Shown: piece by piece, positions 30,653 through 44,170 of the stretch
Layout: every line of letters begins with the position of its first letter
Numbering within the stretch: position 1 is the stretch's first letter
NCBI RefSeq assembly: GCF_004798665.1
Contig: NZ_CP039292.1
Location: 124,001-188,000, forward strand
DNA: 64,000 bases
Reading direction: 5' to 3'
DNA from: Actinomyces procaprae
Lineage (GTDB): Bacteria > Actinomycetota > Actinomycetes > Actinomycetales > Actinomycetaceae
The notes under the pieces: generated by a model
What the model was told of the DNA's origin: nothing
What the model saw: only the letters and a program-made list of their open reading frames with translations
Database searches by the model: none
Program-made: the position numbers and the translations under genes

Positions 30653-30889
30653 GTTGGGGCTCCTTCAGCTCAAGGTCAAGAACGTTGAGATACCGGGCAA
30701 AACTCGCTGTCCTGCCGGAGCGGCAAGATGGCTGAGCGAGCGCTGTCCCCGGGAGTAGGCACCCGACCGGACCCTAGCCACCCGCCAACCACCCAACACC
30801 AACACCACCCACACCCGCGCCCAGCCACCCACACCCGCGCCCAGCCACACCCACCACGCCCCCAAACCGGAAGAGCACCAAAACGTCCT

Positions 30890-30969
30890 CGCCAGCCCGA
30901 AAACGACCTCGGACACCCGAGCACGACCACCCGCGGGCCCGAACCACCACACCCGCAAACGCGAAGAGC
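30890..30969. repeat. Right-end fragment of another miniature element
   Basis: A stretch CGAGCACGACCACCCGCGGG with the end CCCGCAAACGCGAAGAGC closing at 30969 is closely similar to 40684-40752. No left end is seen nearby, so it is a solo or truncated end abutting the 30034 element. Confidence 0.6.
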
Positions 30970-31009
30970 GGTGAAGGGCGTGCGGGGGCTGTGGGCATGG
31001 CGACGGGCG

Positions 31010-31062
31010 GGCGGGCACGGCGGACGGGCGGACACACGTGGTGCCCGCCCGCCGTGCCCGCC
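31010..31062 (-). terminator. Probable terminator of the lactose operon
   Basis: GGCGGGCACGGCGG (31010-31023) pairs with CCGCCGTGCCCGCC (31049-31062), a 14-bp stem 65 bp past the GPH transporter stop. No clear U-tract, as is common in GC-rich actinobacteria. Between it and the gene, about 40-bp direct repeats of the type CGCGGTTGCYGCCGCTGCGC lie at 31063-31140. Confidence 0.5.
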
Positions 31063-31126
31063 GCGGTTGCCGCCGCTGCGCCCGCCGGGTTTGCGCGCCG
31101 CGGTTGCTGCCGCTGCGCCCGCCGGG

Positions 31127-32559
31127 TTAGCGCGCCGCGGTCGTCTGCGCGCGCGCCTCGTCGCCGCCGGCGCGCAGCCGGTCGTTGGAACGCTCCACAT
31201 CCAGGCGCGAGAGCAGGAACAGGATGATGCCGTTGACGATCGCCGGGATCCACAGGTACATGAAGTACAGCATGTTGATGGCCGACTCAGGCTGCACGGG
31301 GGCGTTGGCGATGTAGCCGCTCGCGGCCAGCAGCCAGCCCGCCAGCGCCGTGCCCAGGCCACCGCCTACCTTCACGCCCAGTGAGGTGCAGGAGAACATC
31401 AGCCCATCGATCCGCTTGCCCGAGCGCAGGAAGGTGTGCTCGGAGGCCTCCGCGATCAGCGCGTTGACGGTGCCCTGCAGTGGGCTCATGCCGATGGAGG
31501 CGATCCCGGAGCAGATCAGCATCAGTGGCAGGCTGCCCGCGTACGCCGCAGCCACCACTCCCAGCCGGCCGAGGACGGCGATGATGTAGCCGACGATATT
31601 CACCCGGTACATGCCGCCCACCCGGGACACCACCCAGGGGGTCACCAGCAGGCCGACGATAAGTGGAATGTTGATCGCCCAGGCGAATACGCCCAGCAGG
31701 TTCGCATCGCCCAGGATGTAGGTCATGAAGTAGATGCCCATGTTCAGCGTGGCGGTGAAGATCTGCGTCATCAGGAACACCACCAGGATGATCAGGTAGT
31801 ACTTGTTGGCCAGCAGCAGCTGCATGGACTCCTTGAACGGGAGCTTCTCGGCGTCGGCCCCACTGGCGTCAGCGGCCGCGGCGCGCTCGGCGTCCTCGGC
31901 GGGCATGTCGGAGCGGTCGGCCAGCTCCTCGGGGGACAGCTCCCGCACGGACATCACCGACAGCGTGTTCACTGCCAGGCCGATCAGCGCGTAGATGATG
32001 GCGATGGTCCGCCAACCCTCGGCCCCGCCGCCCAGCAGCTCCACGCCCTTAACGGTGAAGGTCTGAATCAGCAGGCTCGTGCCGAAGGCGAACATGAACC
32101 GGATGGAGCCCATCTGCACCCGTTCGGCGCTGTTCTTGGTGATCAGCGCAGTCAGCGAGGAGTAGGCGATGTTGTTGGCCGTGTAGAACACCGAGTTCAG
32201 CAGCGTGTAGGCGATGAAGAACCAGGCGTACTTGGCGGTCTCGCCCAGGCTGGGCGGGATGGCGAAGACGGCGATGATCATCAGCGTGCAGCCCACGAAT
32301 CCCCACAGCATCCAGGGGCGGGCCTTGCCCATGCGGGTGCGAGTGCGGTCCAGCAGGGTGCCGAAGAGGATGTCGGAGAAGCCGTCGAAGAACTTCGACA
32401 GCATCATGAGCGTGCCGATCACGCCGGGGTTCAGACCGGCGGTGTCGGTCAGGTAGATCATGACGAACGCGGACAGCAGCGCGTACACCACGTTCCCGGC
32501 CACGTCACCGGAGCCGTAACCGACCTTGTTGTACCACTTGAGGTACTTCTTCTCTTGCA

Positions 32560-32560
<1 letters not shown>
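31127..32560 (-). CDS. GPH-family sugar:cation symporter (probable lactose/galactoside transporter)
   Basis: 477-aa MFS-type transporter of the glycoside-pentoside-hexuronide family (MelB/LacS/XynB type) with 12 membrane segments. Seen are YLKWYNKVGYGSGDVAGNVV at the N-terminus, MLSKFFDGFSDILFGTLLDR with the cation-site Asp residues, and GKARPWMLWGFVG, the family signature. A charged, Ala-rich central loop (about 215-245) separates the halves. No C-terminal PTS-IIA domain is present, unlike LacS. Its ATG overlaps the stop of the beta-galactosidase gene (TGATG), so the enzyme and transporter are co-translated; it therefore most likely imports lactose or other galactosides. Confidence 0.92.
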
Positions 32561-37063
<4,503 letters not shown>

Positions 37064-37088
37064 GCCCCGGATCTGGCCCCACTGCGCT

Positions 37089-37238
37089 TGGACCGCCGGG
37101 CTCTACTTGGACCGCTCACGCCCCGTTGGACCGCTCACTTCCCGTTGGACCGCTGTAACCCGTGGCTACGGCGGTCCAACGGGAGCTCAGGGGTCCAACG
37201 GGGGAACGGGGGTCCAACGGGGGCGCAGGGGTCCAGTC
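37089..37238. repeat. TTGGACCGC box array (family B), copy 2
   Basis: Four direct TTGGACCGC boxes (37089-37160), a centre GTAACCCGTGGCTAC, then one GCGGTCCAA and three GGGGTCCAA inverted boxes. Spacing is 18-25 bp. It lies just behind the LacI stop and ahead of the convergent flavoprotein gene. No miniature-element ends are seen around it, so this copy stands alone. Confidence 0.85.
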
Positions 37239-37342
37239 TCGGGTACGTGGGGTAGGGGCCGACGATGTTGGCGACGACGATTCTGGCATTGGCGTGACCT
37301 CGGGTGCGCGGCCGCGCGCTCCGAGACGCGCTGATCCCGGTG

Positions 37343-38737
37343 TCACATGGTCAACCGCTCGTCGAGCAGATGCCGGGCGGGCACTCCCAACGCCCGGAGC
37401 GTGTGCCGCATCGCCAGTACCGCCGGTGCGGGGCCGACGACGACGAAGCGCCCGTGGGCGAGCAGATCGGCGTCGAGGAGCGCGGCGAGGTCGGCGCGCG
37501 TGTAGCGATGCCTGTGATGGTTGTAGTGGAGGGTGGGGTGGCGCCGGGCCAGGGAGCTAAGCACGTCGTCGTAGTACAGGTCCTCCGGGCGGGAGACGGC
37601 GTGCAGCACCATCACCCGGCGGGAGGCGGCGTAGGCCTGGGCGAGTCCCACCAAGGGCGCGATGCCGGTGCCCATTCCCAGCAGGACCAGGGGACGACCC
37701 TCGGCGGCGATGACCCGGTTGAAACGGCCGAAGGGGCCCTCGAGCGTGACGTCGGCGCCGACCGGCAGCCGCGACAGTTGGGAGGTGAAGTCGCCCGCCT
37801 CCCGGATCGTCAGGACCAGGGGCGCGGGGCTTGTGGTCGTCGGACTCTCCGCGGCCGCCGAGGCCCGGGCGTACTCCGGGGCGAAGGTCACCGAGAAGGG
37901 GTGGGCCTGGGCGGGCAGTCCGGGGGTGTGGAAGGTGACGAAGCAGAAGTCGCCGGGCTCGTACGCCGTCGCGCCCGCCGCCGGCGCGATCACCACCTGG
38001 CGGGTGGTGTCGTTCAGGGCGGTGTTGGCGACGACGGTGCCCCGCCGACCCGGCGCAGCCGGCGCGATCAGCTTGCCCCACAGGTATACGGCCAGTGCGG
38101 TGAGGGTGTACAGGTCGAGGGCGATGACGAATCCGGTCGCGGCGCTGACACGCGGAATGACGTGGACGTGCAGCACCACCAGGCCGATCATCACGAAGTT
38201 GAGCCGGTGGATCCACACCGAGGCCTCATGGGTGAGGAAACGCCCGAGCCACCTTTTCACGGCCGCCGCGCGGGGCAGGCGATCCACCAGCCAGCCGCTC
38301 ATGAGCAATGCCGCGTATACGACGCCGAAGATGGCCAGATACCAGGCGACTCGCCCCGACCAGTAGATGATCGGGTGCATGGTGAACAGGTTGAGTACGT
38401 GGGCGGAGGCGAGCAGCAGGGCGAGCACGCCGAGCACCCCGTGCAACTGGTAGAGCGCCGGCAGCCCGATGCGCCGGTCCAGGGCCGTCGGCCGTGTGCT
38501 GAGAGCGACCGAAACCAGCCACCACGTGTAGGCGGCCACGCCGCAGTCGTACAGGACCAGGTCCCGGGTGGGCGCCAGCAGCTGCGTGTTGAGCAGGAGG
38601 ATGAGCGGCGTCGGCGCCGCCAGGCTGACTGCCCAGGCGGCCCACCAGGACGGTGGGCGCAGCGCGTCGCGCCGTCCCCGCCGACCGCGCGGCCGTGTCC
38701 GTTTCGGCGCGCCATCCTCCTGCCGCGGCGGTGTCAT
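37343..38737 (-). CDS. Ferric-reductase-like transmembrane flavoprotein oxidoreductase
   Basis: 464 aa from the ATG at 38737; a longer start at 38791 would overlap the next gene. Residues 20-215 form about six membrane segments with His residues in ALYQLHGVLGVLALLLASAH and SVWIHRLNFVMIGLVVLHVH, as in ferric-reductase haem-binding domains. The C-terminal half is a ferredoxin-NADP reductase module: PGDFCFVTFHTPGLPAQAHP then FSVTF (FAD site), LVLLGMGTGIAPLVGLAQ (NADP site), and a final VVGPAPAVLAMRHTLRALGV. It would pass electrons across the membrane, for example to ferric iron or a quinone. It follows a flavodoxin-like gene after about 30 bp, so the two form a redox operon. Confidence 0.85.
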   Translation of the reverse strand: MTPPRQEDGAPKRTRPRGRRGRRDALRPPSWWAAWAVSLAAPTPLILLLNTQLLAPTRDLVLYDCGVAAYTWWLVSVALSTRPTALDRRIGLPALYQLHGVLGVLALLLASAHVLNLFTMHPIIYWSGRVAWYLAIFGVVYAALLMSGWLVDRLPRAAAVKRWLGRFLTHEASVWIHRLNFVMIGLVVLHVHVIPRVSAATGFVIALDLYTLTALAVYLWGKLIAPAAPGRRGTVVANTALNDTTRQVVIAPAAGATAYEPGDFCFVTFHTPGLPAQAHPFSVTFAPEYARASAAAESPTTTSPAPLVLTIREAGDFTSQLSRLPVGADVTLEGPFGRFNRVIAAEGRPLVLLGMGTGIAPLVGLAQAYAASRRVMVLHAVSRPEDLYYDDVLSSLARRHPTLHYNHHRHRYTRADLAALLDADLLAHGRFVVVGPAPAVLAMRHTLRALGVPARHLLDERLTM

Positions 38738-38766
38738 CGCGGCAGCGGGGCGCGCGGCCCGACGGC

Positions 38767-39466
38767 TCACAGGCCCAGGCCCTCGAGCCACGCATCCACA
38801 TCCGGCTGGGCGTCGGCCGCCTGACTTCCCCGCACCGCCAGGCCGTCCAGCACGGTGGCCTGCGGGTACTGGGCCTCAAGCTGCTGTTGGGTGTTGCCCA
38901 GGCCGGAGCCCTCGTGGGTGGTGAAGGGGATGACGGTCTTGCCGTTCAGGTCGACGGCGTCCAGGAAGGTGCGCACCACCATCGGGTACTCGCCCCACCA
39001 TATGGGTGCGCCGACGAACACCGTGTCGTAGCCGGACACGTCCGGCAGCGGGTCGCGGATCTCGGGTCGGGCGTCGGCGTCGAGCTCCTCCTGGGCGACC
39101 TCGGTGGTCTCCTGGTAGTCACTCGGGTAGTCCGCGAGCGGGACGATCTCGTAGGAGTCGGCACCGGTGCGGTCCTGGACCATCTGGGCAATGCGGGCCG
39201 TGTTGCCGACCGTCAGGTCGCCCCCGTAGACGCCCTCGGTGCGGGAGAATGCGGGAGAAGTAGACGACCAGGATCGAGCTGTCGCCCGCCGGGGTGTTCT
39301 CGGCGTCGGCGGTCGGCCGCTCGGAGGGCGCCGCCGGGGCCGCCGAGCGCGATGCGGACGTAGACGTCGTCGCCGAGGGCCTTACTGCCAGCTCATAGCC
39401 GACGACGGCGGCCACGACCACGGCGAGGGCGCTAACGAGTGCGACGATGCGGGCGCGCTGGGACAT
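38767..39466 (-). pseudogene. Membrane-anchored flavodoxin, broken by a 10-bp tandem duplication
   Basis: About 230 aa if intact. The ATG at 39466 opens a membrane anchor (RIVALVSALAVVVAAVVGYE), a Ser/Ala-rich linker and the flavodoxin start SSILVVYFSR. The frame then shifts: the rest (TEGVYGGDLTVGNTARIAQM, GYDTVFVGAPIWWGEYPMVV, FTTHEGSGLGNTQQQLE) lies one frame away. The cause is visible: TTCTCCCGCA on the coding strand is present twice in tandem (39240-39249 and 39250-39259), adding 10 bp; removing one copy restores YFSRTEGVYGGD. It belongs to the flavodoxin_4-like group found with ferric-reductase proteins and is upstream of one here. The duplication could be reversible by slippage. Confidence 0.85.
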
Positions 39467-39681
39467 GGAATCACTCCCCGGTGGTGTTGTAGGAATGCCC
39501 AGGGCCAGAAGGCCTACGCATGAAGACTATTGAGGGCCGGCCCGGTCAGGGAGGTCCGGTGAGGGCCTGGATGACTTGCATGAGTCGCGCGGTTAAGCGT
39601 CGCGTGGAGGCAGTTCTGCTGAATACGCAGGGGCCGCGTCGCGACAGCGCCTTTTCGACGTCGGCGTCTTAGGCTGGCCCC

Positions 39682-40629
39682 ATGAGCGAGTACTTCGGGG
39701 GCAAGCGGGACCAGGCCGCGCCACGGGGACTCCCGGAGAGTGGGAGGTCAGAACCCTGGACTCCCTTCCCGGGGCGCCGACCGGATACGGTTTCCAGCGC
39801 CGAGATTCCGGGCCGGTCCCGGCCGCGGGAACGCTCGCACGGCCGTCATGTGGCACCGCCGGCGCCCGAGCACGTGCGCTTCGGGATGCCGTTCAACGAC
39901 ATCCTGCCCCTGTGGCACGACGGCACGGATATCACCTGGCACCGCCCGGTCGACGACGTCGACTTCGCCTCGATCCTGGGTCTGGGTCACGTGCAGACCG
40001 AGCCGGGCCCAGCAGTCGCGCCCGGCGGCTGGCAGGAGCTGGTGGAGACCGCCACGCTGCTGCCCGCGGCCCCGCAGTCCGACGACGGCCCGGTGCTGCG
40101 GTTGCGCGCGGCCACGCCGTCGGGGCGCCGCGCCATCAATGACCCGGGCGACGGCGTCGCCATCCGCCTGTCCAAGGCACTGCCGGTGGAGGAGGCCATG
40201 GGGGCGGGGAGTGGCTTGGACGTCGTCGGCTTCTCCGTTCACATCGGCCGCCTGATGCTGCGGGCGGCGCGTGACGGGGCGATCCTGCTGTTCACGCTGC
40301 GTGCGCCGCGGGACCCGGAGGCGCACCACCTGCTGTCCGTGCCCAGCGAAGTGGACTCCCGTCAGGTGATGCACTTCCACCTGGGCACCCTGCTGGACAT
40401 GAGCGACGGCGCCTGGGCCCGTGCCAAGCACGCAGACAACATGACCCTGCTGGACCTGGACGTCCCTTACCAGAGCCTGCTGGGTGGGGGAGGTGCTCAG
40501 GGGGCGCAGGGACTGGAGCTTGAGCGGCTGACGGAAATGGCGCAGCCGGTCGTGGAGTGCCTGCTGCGTCCGGGCTTCCCCTTTGCGCTGGGGTCTTCTG
40601 TGATCATGCCGGTGGGGCGGCCGCGCTGA
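39682..40629 (+). CDS. Protein of unknown function
   Basis: 315 aa, ATG at 39682. The first 65 residues are polar and Arg/Pro-rich, probably disordered. The folded part starts at PPAPEHVRFGMPFNDILPLW and includes VDFASILGLGHVQTEPGPAV and EVDSRQVMHFHLGTLLDMSD. There is no signal peptide or membrane segment. I do not recognise a family or a catalytic motif. The gene stands alone between the redox operon and a repeat region. Codon use and GC look like those of the neighbours, so it is probably a native gene. Confidence 0.6.
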   Translation: MSEYFGGKRDQAAPRGLPESGRSEPWTPFPGRRPDTVSSAEIPGRSRPRERSHGRHVAPPAPEHVRFGMPFNDILPLWHDGTDITWHRPVDDVDFASILGLGHVQTEPGPAVAPGGWQELVETATLLPAAPQSDDGPVLRLRAATPSGRRAINDPGDGVAIRLSKALPVEEAMGAGSGLDVVGFSVHIGRLMLRAARDGAILLFTLRAPRDPEAHHLLSVPSEVDSRQVMHFHLGTLLDMSDGAWARAKHADNMTLLDLDVPYQSLLGGGGAQGAQGLELERLTEMAQPVVECLLRPGFPFALGSSVIMPVGRPR

Positions 40630-40683
40630 GTTCCGTGAGGACGGCGTGCCGGGGCCGTGGCTCGCATCGAACAGGGCGCCGAA

Positions 40684-40752
40684 AATGACCTCGTACACCC
40701 GAGCACGACCACCCGCGGGCCTGAGCCACCACAGCCGCAAACGCGAAGAGCC
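40684..40752. repeat. Right-end fragment of a miniature element
   Basis: ACACCCGAGCACGACCACCC ending in CCGCAAACGCGAAGAGCC at 40752 is almost the same as 30890-30969. It directly abuts the duplicated octamer of the complete element that begins at 40758, so one element end appears to have served as an insertion site for another. Confidence 0.6.
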
Positions 40753-40757
40753 AAAGG

Positions 40758-41496
40758 GGCTCTTGCGGTTTGAGGGTGTGGTGCTTCCGGCGTGGTGGCT
40801 TTGGTCCGGGTTGCGGTGTTCGCGGTGGTCGTGGTTGGGGTGGTGAGGTCGGTGTGGGGCTGGCGGGGACGTTCTCGGGGGCGGATGAGGTCGATGTCGG
40901 GCTGGCGGGGTCGTGTTCGGGCTCAGGGGGTCGTGCTCGGTGGGTGCTGGTTTGCCGAGAACGTCCTCTTCATCCCCAAACCCTCCACGTTCGGGAGGGT
41001 TTCGGGCTTATGAGGACGTGTTCGACCAGCGCGGGTCGTTGTCGGGCGCACAAGGACGTTTTCGCGCCGCCGAGGACGTCGTCGGGCCGGCGAGGTCGTG
41101 CTCGGACCGGCGAGGGCGTGCTCGGGCCGGCGAGGTCGTCTTCGCCGCGGCCGGGCGGAGTGCTCGAGGACGCGGGTTGAACCTCCACGGCGCCGGCTCA
41201 CCACGCCAGAACGCCAGGCCTGGCTGCACCTGGCTGCCGACGGCTCCGGCGCCCGGGAGCGGGTTCATCTGGAACGCCACTTCGCCGTCTGCAACGCCAC
41301 TTCGGCGTTAACAACGCCAGTTAACCGTCTGCTGAAGGCCCCAGAGGTATACAGCAGACCGTTAAGTAGCGTTGTTAACGCCCAACCGGCGCACCAAACA
41401 CCCCACCCCACGCCACCCCACCCCATGCCATGCCCCAGGACATCGTCAGCACTCCTGCCGCAGCCCGAGACACCACACCCACAAACCAGAAGAGCC
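40758..41496. mobile_element. Miniature ISL3-like element (739 bp), inverted partner of the 7858 copy
   Basis: Left end GGCTCTTGCGGTTTGAGGG at 40758, right end CACAAACCAGAAGAGCC at 41496. Flanks GCCAAAGG (40750-40757) and GCGAAAGG (41497-41504) match at 7 of 8 positions. Over most of its length it is the reverse complement of 7858-8552, including CCAAACCCTCCACGTTCGGG and the stem-loop 41307-41379. It has extra tandem units near 41070-41150 (CCGGCGAGGTCGTGCTCGG, repeated at about 20 bp), which accounts for the 44-bp length difference. No transposase gene. Together with the fragment above it fills the gap 40630-41566. Confidence 0.83.
41307..41379. repeat. Central stem-loop of the 40758 element, with adjoining boxes
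   Basis: GTTAACAACGCCA and TAGCGTTGTTAAC form the outer stem, CTGCTG/CAGCAG the inner one. The left arm is itself one of three successive boxes (AACGCCACTT...CGTCTGC) at 41273, 41292 and 41311, so the hairpin arises from boxes of opposite direction. Confidence 0.8.
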
Positions 41497-41566
41497 GCGA
41501 AAGGCCTCAACGTCGCTGGCTCCGCCTCGGCTTGAAACCCCGCCCCGAGTCGGTCAGGCTCCTGCC

Positions 41567-42220
41567 ATGAACGCACGCCCAGGCTCCACCGCCAACACCG
41601 GCTCGCCCGCGCCGCGCCCTCCCGCACCCCGCGATCCGTCCGGGCCATACGGCGTCGTCATGGTGTGCACCGGCAACATCTGCCGCTCCGCCATGGCCCA
41701 CGCGGTACTCGTGGACCGGCTCGCAGCCGCCGACGTCCCCGCCGTCGGCCCGGGCGCAGTCGCCGTCACCTCGGCGGGCGTCTCCGACGAGGAGGCCGGC
41801 AACCCCATGGACCCGCGCGCCCGCCTAGTCCTCGCCGAAGCCGGCTACGGCACCGGGACCGACGCCGCCTCCCTCGCCGTCGCCGCCGTCATCGGCACGC
41901 ACGCCGCCCACCGCATCAGCGACGCCGAGCTGCGCCGCGCCGACCTCGTCCTCGCCATGACCGCCGCGCACCACCGTGCCCTGACACGCCGCGCCGAGCG
42001 CCTCAACGTCGATCCCGCGCGCATCCGCATGTTCCGCGAGTTCGATCCCGACGCCCCGGACGCCGCCACCGCATCCGCTCCCTCGCCGAGTCTCGACGTG
42101 CCCGACCCCTGGTACGGCACCATGGCCGACTTCATGGACACCCTCGACGTCGTCGAGCGCGTCAGCGACGCCCTGGCCCCCGGACTCGCAAAGCTGGTAG
42201 GCGCCTCCGGCACACGGTGA
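41567..42220 (+). CDS. Low-molecular-weight protein-tyrosine phosphatase
   Basis: 217 aa from the ATG at 41567. The catalytic P-loop VCTGNICRSAMAH has the C-x5-R-S signature near residue 33, and the general-acid Asp is in VPDPWYG near residue 180. This defines the LMW-PTP (Wzb/PtpA) family, which dephosphorylates Tyr-phosphorylated proteins, arginine-phosphorylated proteins in some phyla, or polysaccharide-synthesis kinases. The N-terminal 27 residues are Pro/Ala-rich and probably disordered; the enzyme core may start later. No kinase or capsule genes are nearby. It follows a repeat element directly and converges with the hydrolase gene. Confidence 0.9.
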   Translation: MNARPGSTANTGSPAPRPPAPRDPSGPYGVVMVCTGNICRSAMAHAVLVDRLAAADVPAVGPGAVAVTSAGVSDEEAGNPMDPRARLVLAEAGYGTGTDAASLAVAAVIGTHAAHRISDAELRRADLVLAMTAAHHRALTRRAERLNVDPARIRMFREFDPDAPDAATASAPSPSLDVPDPWYGTMADFMDTLDVVERVSDALAPGLAKLVGASGTR

Positions 42221-42267
42221 CCGGCGCCGAACGCAGAGTCGTCAGCCCCGAGTCGTCAGCTCAGCGC

Positions 42268-43464
42268 TCAACCCAGCCGCTGGACCAGCCACCCGGTGAC
42301 CGTGGACAGGTAGTCCGCACGCGCCCGCGAGGGGGACAACGCCAGGTCGTGCACCCCGCCGGGGATCTGCACCACGGTCACGTCCTCGCCCAGGAACCTG
42401 GAGCGCTCCACGATCTGCTCCACCGACAGCACCGTGTCGCAGCGCAGCGCCTCCTCGCGCGAGACGTCCGGCCCGCCCGACGCCGTCGAGCAGCACACCA
42501 GCACCGGCACGCCGATGCCCAGGCCGTGGCGCACCTCCCGCTGCAGCCGCCGAATCCCAGCCAGGAAGCCCGCCCGCACGGGGAACGACGGCGACGGCTT
42601 AAGCGACAGGTCCCAGTCCCACTCGCCGCCCCACCGCCGGTGCAGAGTGCGGGCGTACACGTCGACCTCAACCGGGCCGGGATCGGCGTCGACCGGGATG
42701 GCGGTGGCGGCGTCGTAGCCCTGAGCGCCGGGCGCGGAGCCCGCCGCGGACGCTCCGGAATCCCCGCCGGTGGGCGCAAGCTCCTTCTTCTCACTCGGGT
42801 TATCGATAATGCGGTCGGGGGCACGGCGAGAGAGCAGGTCGATGAGGGCCGAGCCGTAGGATCGCACCAGCGCGGAGGAGTTCAGCTGCAGCCACGGGGA
42901 GTTCAGGGTCACGGCCTCGACCGACCCGGGGTGATCGGCCGCCCAGATCACCGCCTGCAGGCCGCCGGTGGAGTGCCCGTTCAGCACGACGTCGCTGTGC
43001 CCGTGCTCCTCGCGGATGATCCGCAGGGCCTTGGTGATCTCCTCATCGTGCACGCGCAGGTCGCGCACATCGTGCGGAGACCGGTAGCCCACGCCCGCCC
43101 GGCCGCAGGCGCGCAGCTCCAAGGCGTAGAACTCAAAGCCGGCGGCGAGGAACGCGCCGGCCAGCCACGTCTGGAAGAAGTAGTCGTTGCGCCCGTGCAG
43201 GTACAGGACGGCACGCGCGTGCCGGGGTCCGCTCACTTGCCCGTCCGGCCCCGGCGTCGGCGCGGCCCGGCGCTGATGCACCAGCACGGCGTGGTCCGCC
43301 CCCGGCGCGGCGGGGGACTCGGTCACCGGGATTGTGCGGGCCACCCAGGGTTCACCCAGGATATCGGTCACCAGCGGCGCGGGCGGCACCGCGGTGGAGG
43401 AGGCGCGGTCGGCCGGTTCCGACGGCGGCTGCGGGGCTGGGGGCGTCGCGTTCATGGGTGCCAT
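42268..43464 (-). CDS. Alpha/beta-hydrolase (serine-aminopeptidase/monoacylglycerol-lipase-like)
   Basis: 398 aa, ATG at 43464 with a second Met three codons on. The first 60 residues are Pro-rich. The fold is marked by HARAVLYLHGRNDYFFQTWL (HG oxyanion region), the nucleophile elbow VVLNGHSTGGLQA with Ser near residue 166, and the late catalytic His in VQIPGGVHDLALSPSRAR; the acid is probably in a strand before it. An insertion (about 230-265) rich in Gly/Ala forms part of the lid. No signal peptide, so cytoplasmic. It fits the Hydrolase_4 group of esterases and lipases; the substrate is unknown. Confidence 0.82.
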   Translation of the reverse strand: MAPMNATPPAPQPPSEPADRASSTAVPPAPLVTDILGEPWVARTIPVTESPAAPGADHAVLVHQRRAAPTPGPDGQVSGPRHARAVLYLHGRNDYFFQTWLAGAFLAAGFEFYALELRACGRAGVGYRSPHDVRDLRVHDEEITKALRIIREEHGHSDVVLNGHSTGGLQAVIWAADHPGSVEAVTLNSPWLQLNSSALVRSYGSALIDLLSRRAPDRIIDNPSEKKELAPTGGDSGASAAGSAPGAQGYDAATAIPVDADPGPVEVDVYARTLHRRWGGEWDWDLSLKPSPSFPVRAGFLAGIRRLQREVRHGLGIGVPVLVCCSTASGGPDVSREEALRCDTVLSVEQIVERSRFLGEDVTVVQIPGGVHDLALSPSRARADYLSTVTGWLVQRLG

Positions 43465-43542
43465 GGCTGCATCCTGTCACGGGCATCGTCGTAGCGGCCG
43501 GTCATGACGGGTCACCGGTGTCGGGGTCGATGCGCAACCTCA

Positions 43543-43554
43543 ACCGACCTCGGT
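43543..43554. repeat. Solitary ACCGACCTCGGT box
   Basis: One copy of the core of the 23-bp array units, lying 12 bp before an element end at 43566, while the full array begins at 44718 just past a matching opposite end. This suggests that the intervening 1.15 kb was inserted next to or within a box array. Confidence 0.6.
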
Positions 43555-43667
43555 CGTGGTAACCAGCGCTTCCGGTTTGGGAGTGGGGTGTTCACGGGCT
43601 GGTCGGGAGCCGTGGTCCGGGGGGCGGGTGCGTGAGTGGGCTGGGGTGTCTGCTGCGCCGGTAGGGC

Positions 43668-43740
43668 GTTAACAACGCTACTTAACGCTCTGCTGTATGG
43701 CCCGGAGCCCTTCAGCAGACGGTTAACTGGCGTTGTTAAC
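43668..43740. repeat. Central stem-loop, copy at 43668
   Basis: GTTAACAACGCTA (43668-43680) pairs with TGGCGTTGTTAAC (43728-43740) with one G.T-type change; inner TCTGCTG/CAGCAGA pairing as in the other copies. The loop differs (TATGGCCCGGAGCCCTT). Confidence 0.85.
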
Positions 43741-44000
43741 CCCGAAGTGGCGTAGTAGACGCGATGTGCGTGGTGGTTGGACCCGCTTGCGGGCGCGGGG
43801 TTGGTGGCGGACTAGTTAGGCGTGGTGTTCCGGTGCTGTTCATCGGGTCCCTCAGGTTGAGACATACCGGTCTGATGCGCCACGTTCGTGCCGGTGGCTG
43901 TCGGGCCTCGGGGTTTGTTGGGGGCGTTGTATCTGGTGCCGGTGGTTGCCGGCTTGGGGTGGTTGGTGATGGTCTGCTCGCCGACGTCCATGGCCTCGAA

Positions 44001-44080
44001 GTCAGCCTCGGACTCAGCCTCAGCCTCGGACTCAGCCTCAGCCTCGGACTCAGCCTCAGCCTCGGACTCAGCCTCGGACG
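44001..44080. repeat. 18-bp tandem repeat, low complexity
   Basis: GCCTCGGACTCAGCCTCA is repeated about four times. It would give Ser/Ala/Asp repeats on the plus strand or Glu/Ala/Ser repeats on the minus strand, and both strands stay open through it. Neither frame has a credible start, ribosome binding site or conserved domain, so I treat it as a repeat, not a gene. Confidence 0.7.
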
Positions 44081-44170
44081 CCGACGGGGGCTCGGGTTCG
44101 GACGCCGACGGGGGCTCGGGTTCGGGCTCGGCGATGGTGTCGGTGGCGGTGCCGCTTGCGCTGCTCCTAT

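Larger units (their letters stand above)
30034..30877. mobile_element. Miniature ISL3-like element carrying a box array (844 bp)
   Basis: Left end TGCACTTCCGGTTTGGGGG at 30034 and right end CCCCCAAACCGGAAGAGCA ending at 30877 are inverted repeats of the same type as at 7858. Flanks CAAAAACG (30026-30033) and CCAAAACG (30878-30885) match at 7 of 8 positions, a slightly decayed target duplication. There is no transposase gene. Inside are the TTGGACCGC box array (30168-30305), a 17-bp perfect hairpin (30612-30652) and short CCACACCCGCGCCCAGCCA tandem units near 30805-30845. Segment 30308-30450 is shared, inverted, with 55030-55165. Open frames here are shadows of low-complexity DNA. Confidence 0.72.

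Noticed and set aside
30034-31000. Open frames in the gap between vsr and the GPH transporter
   Set aside because: They coincide with box arrays and tandem units and have no family resemblance.
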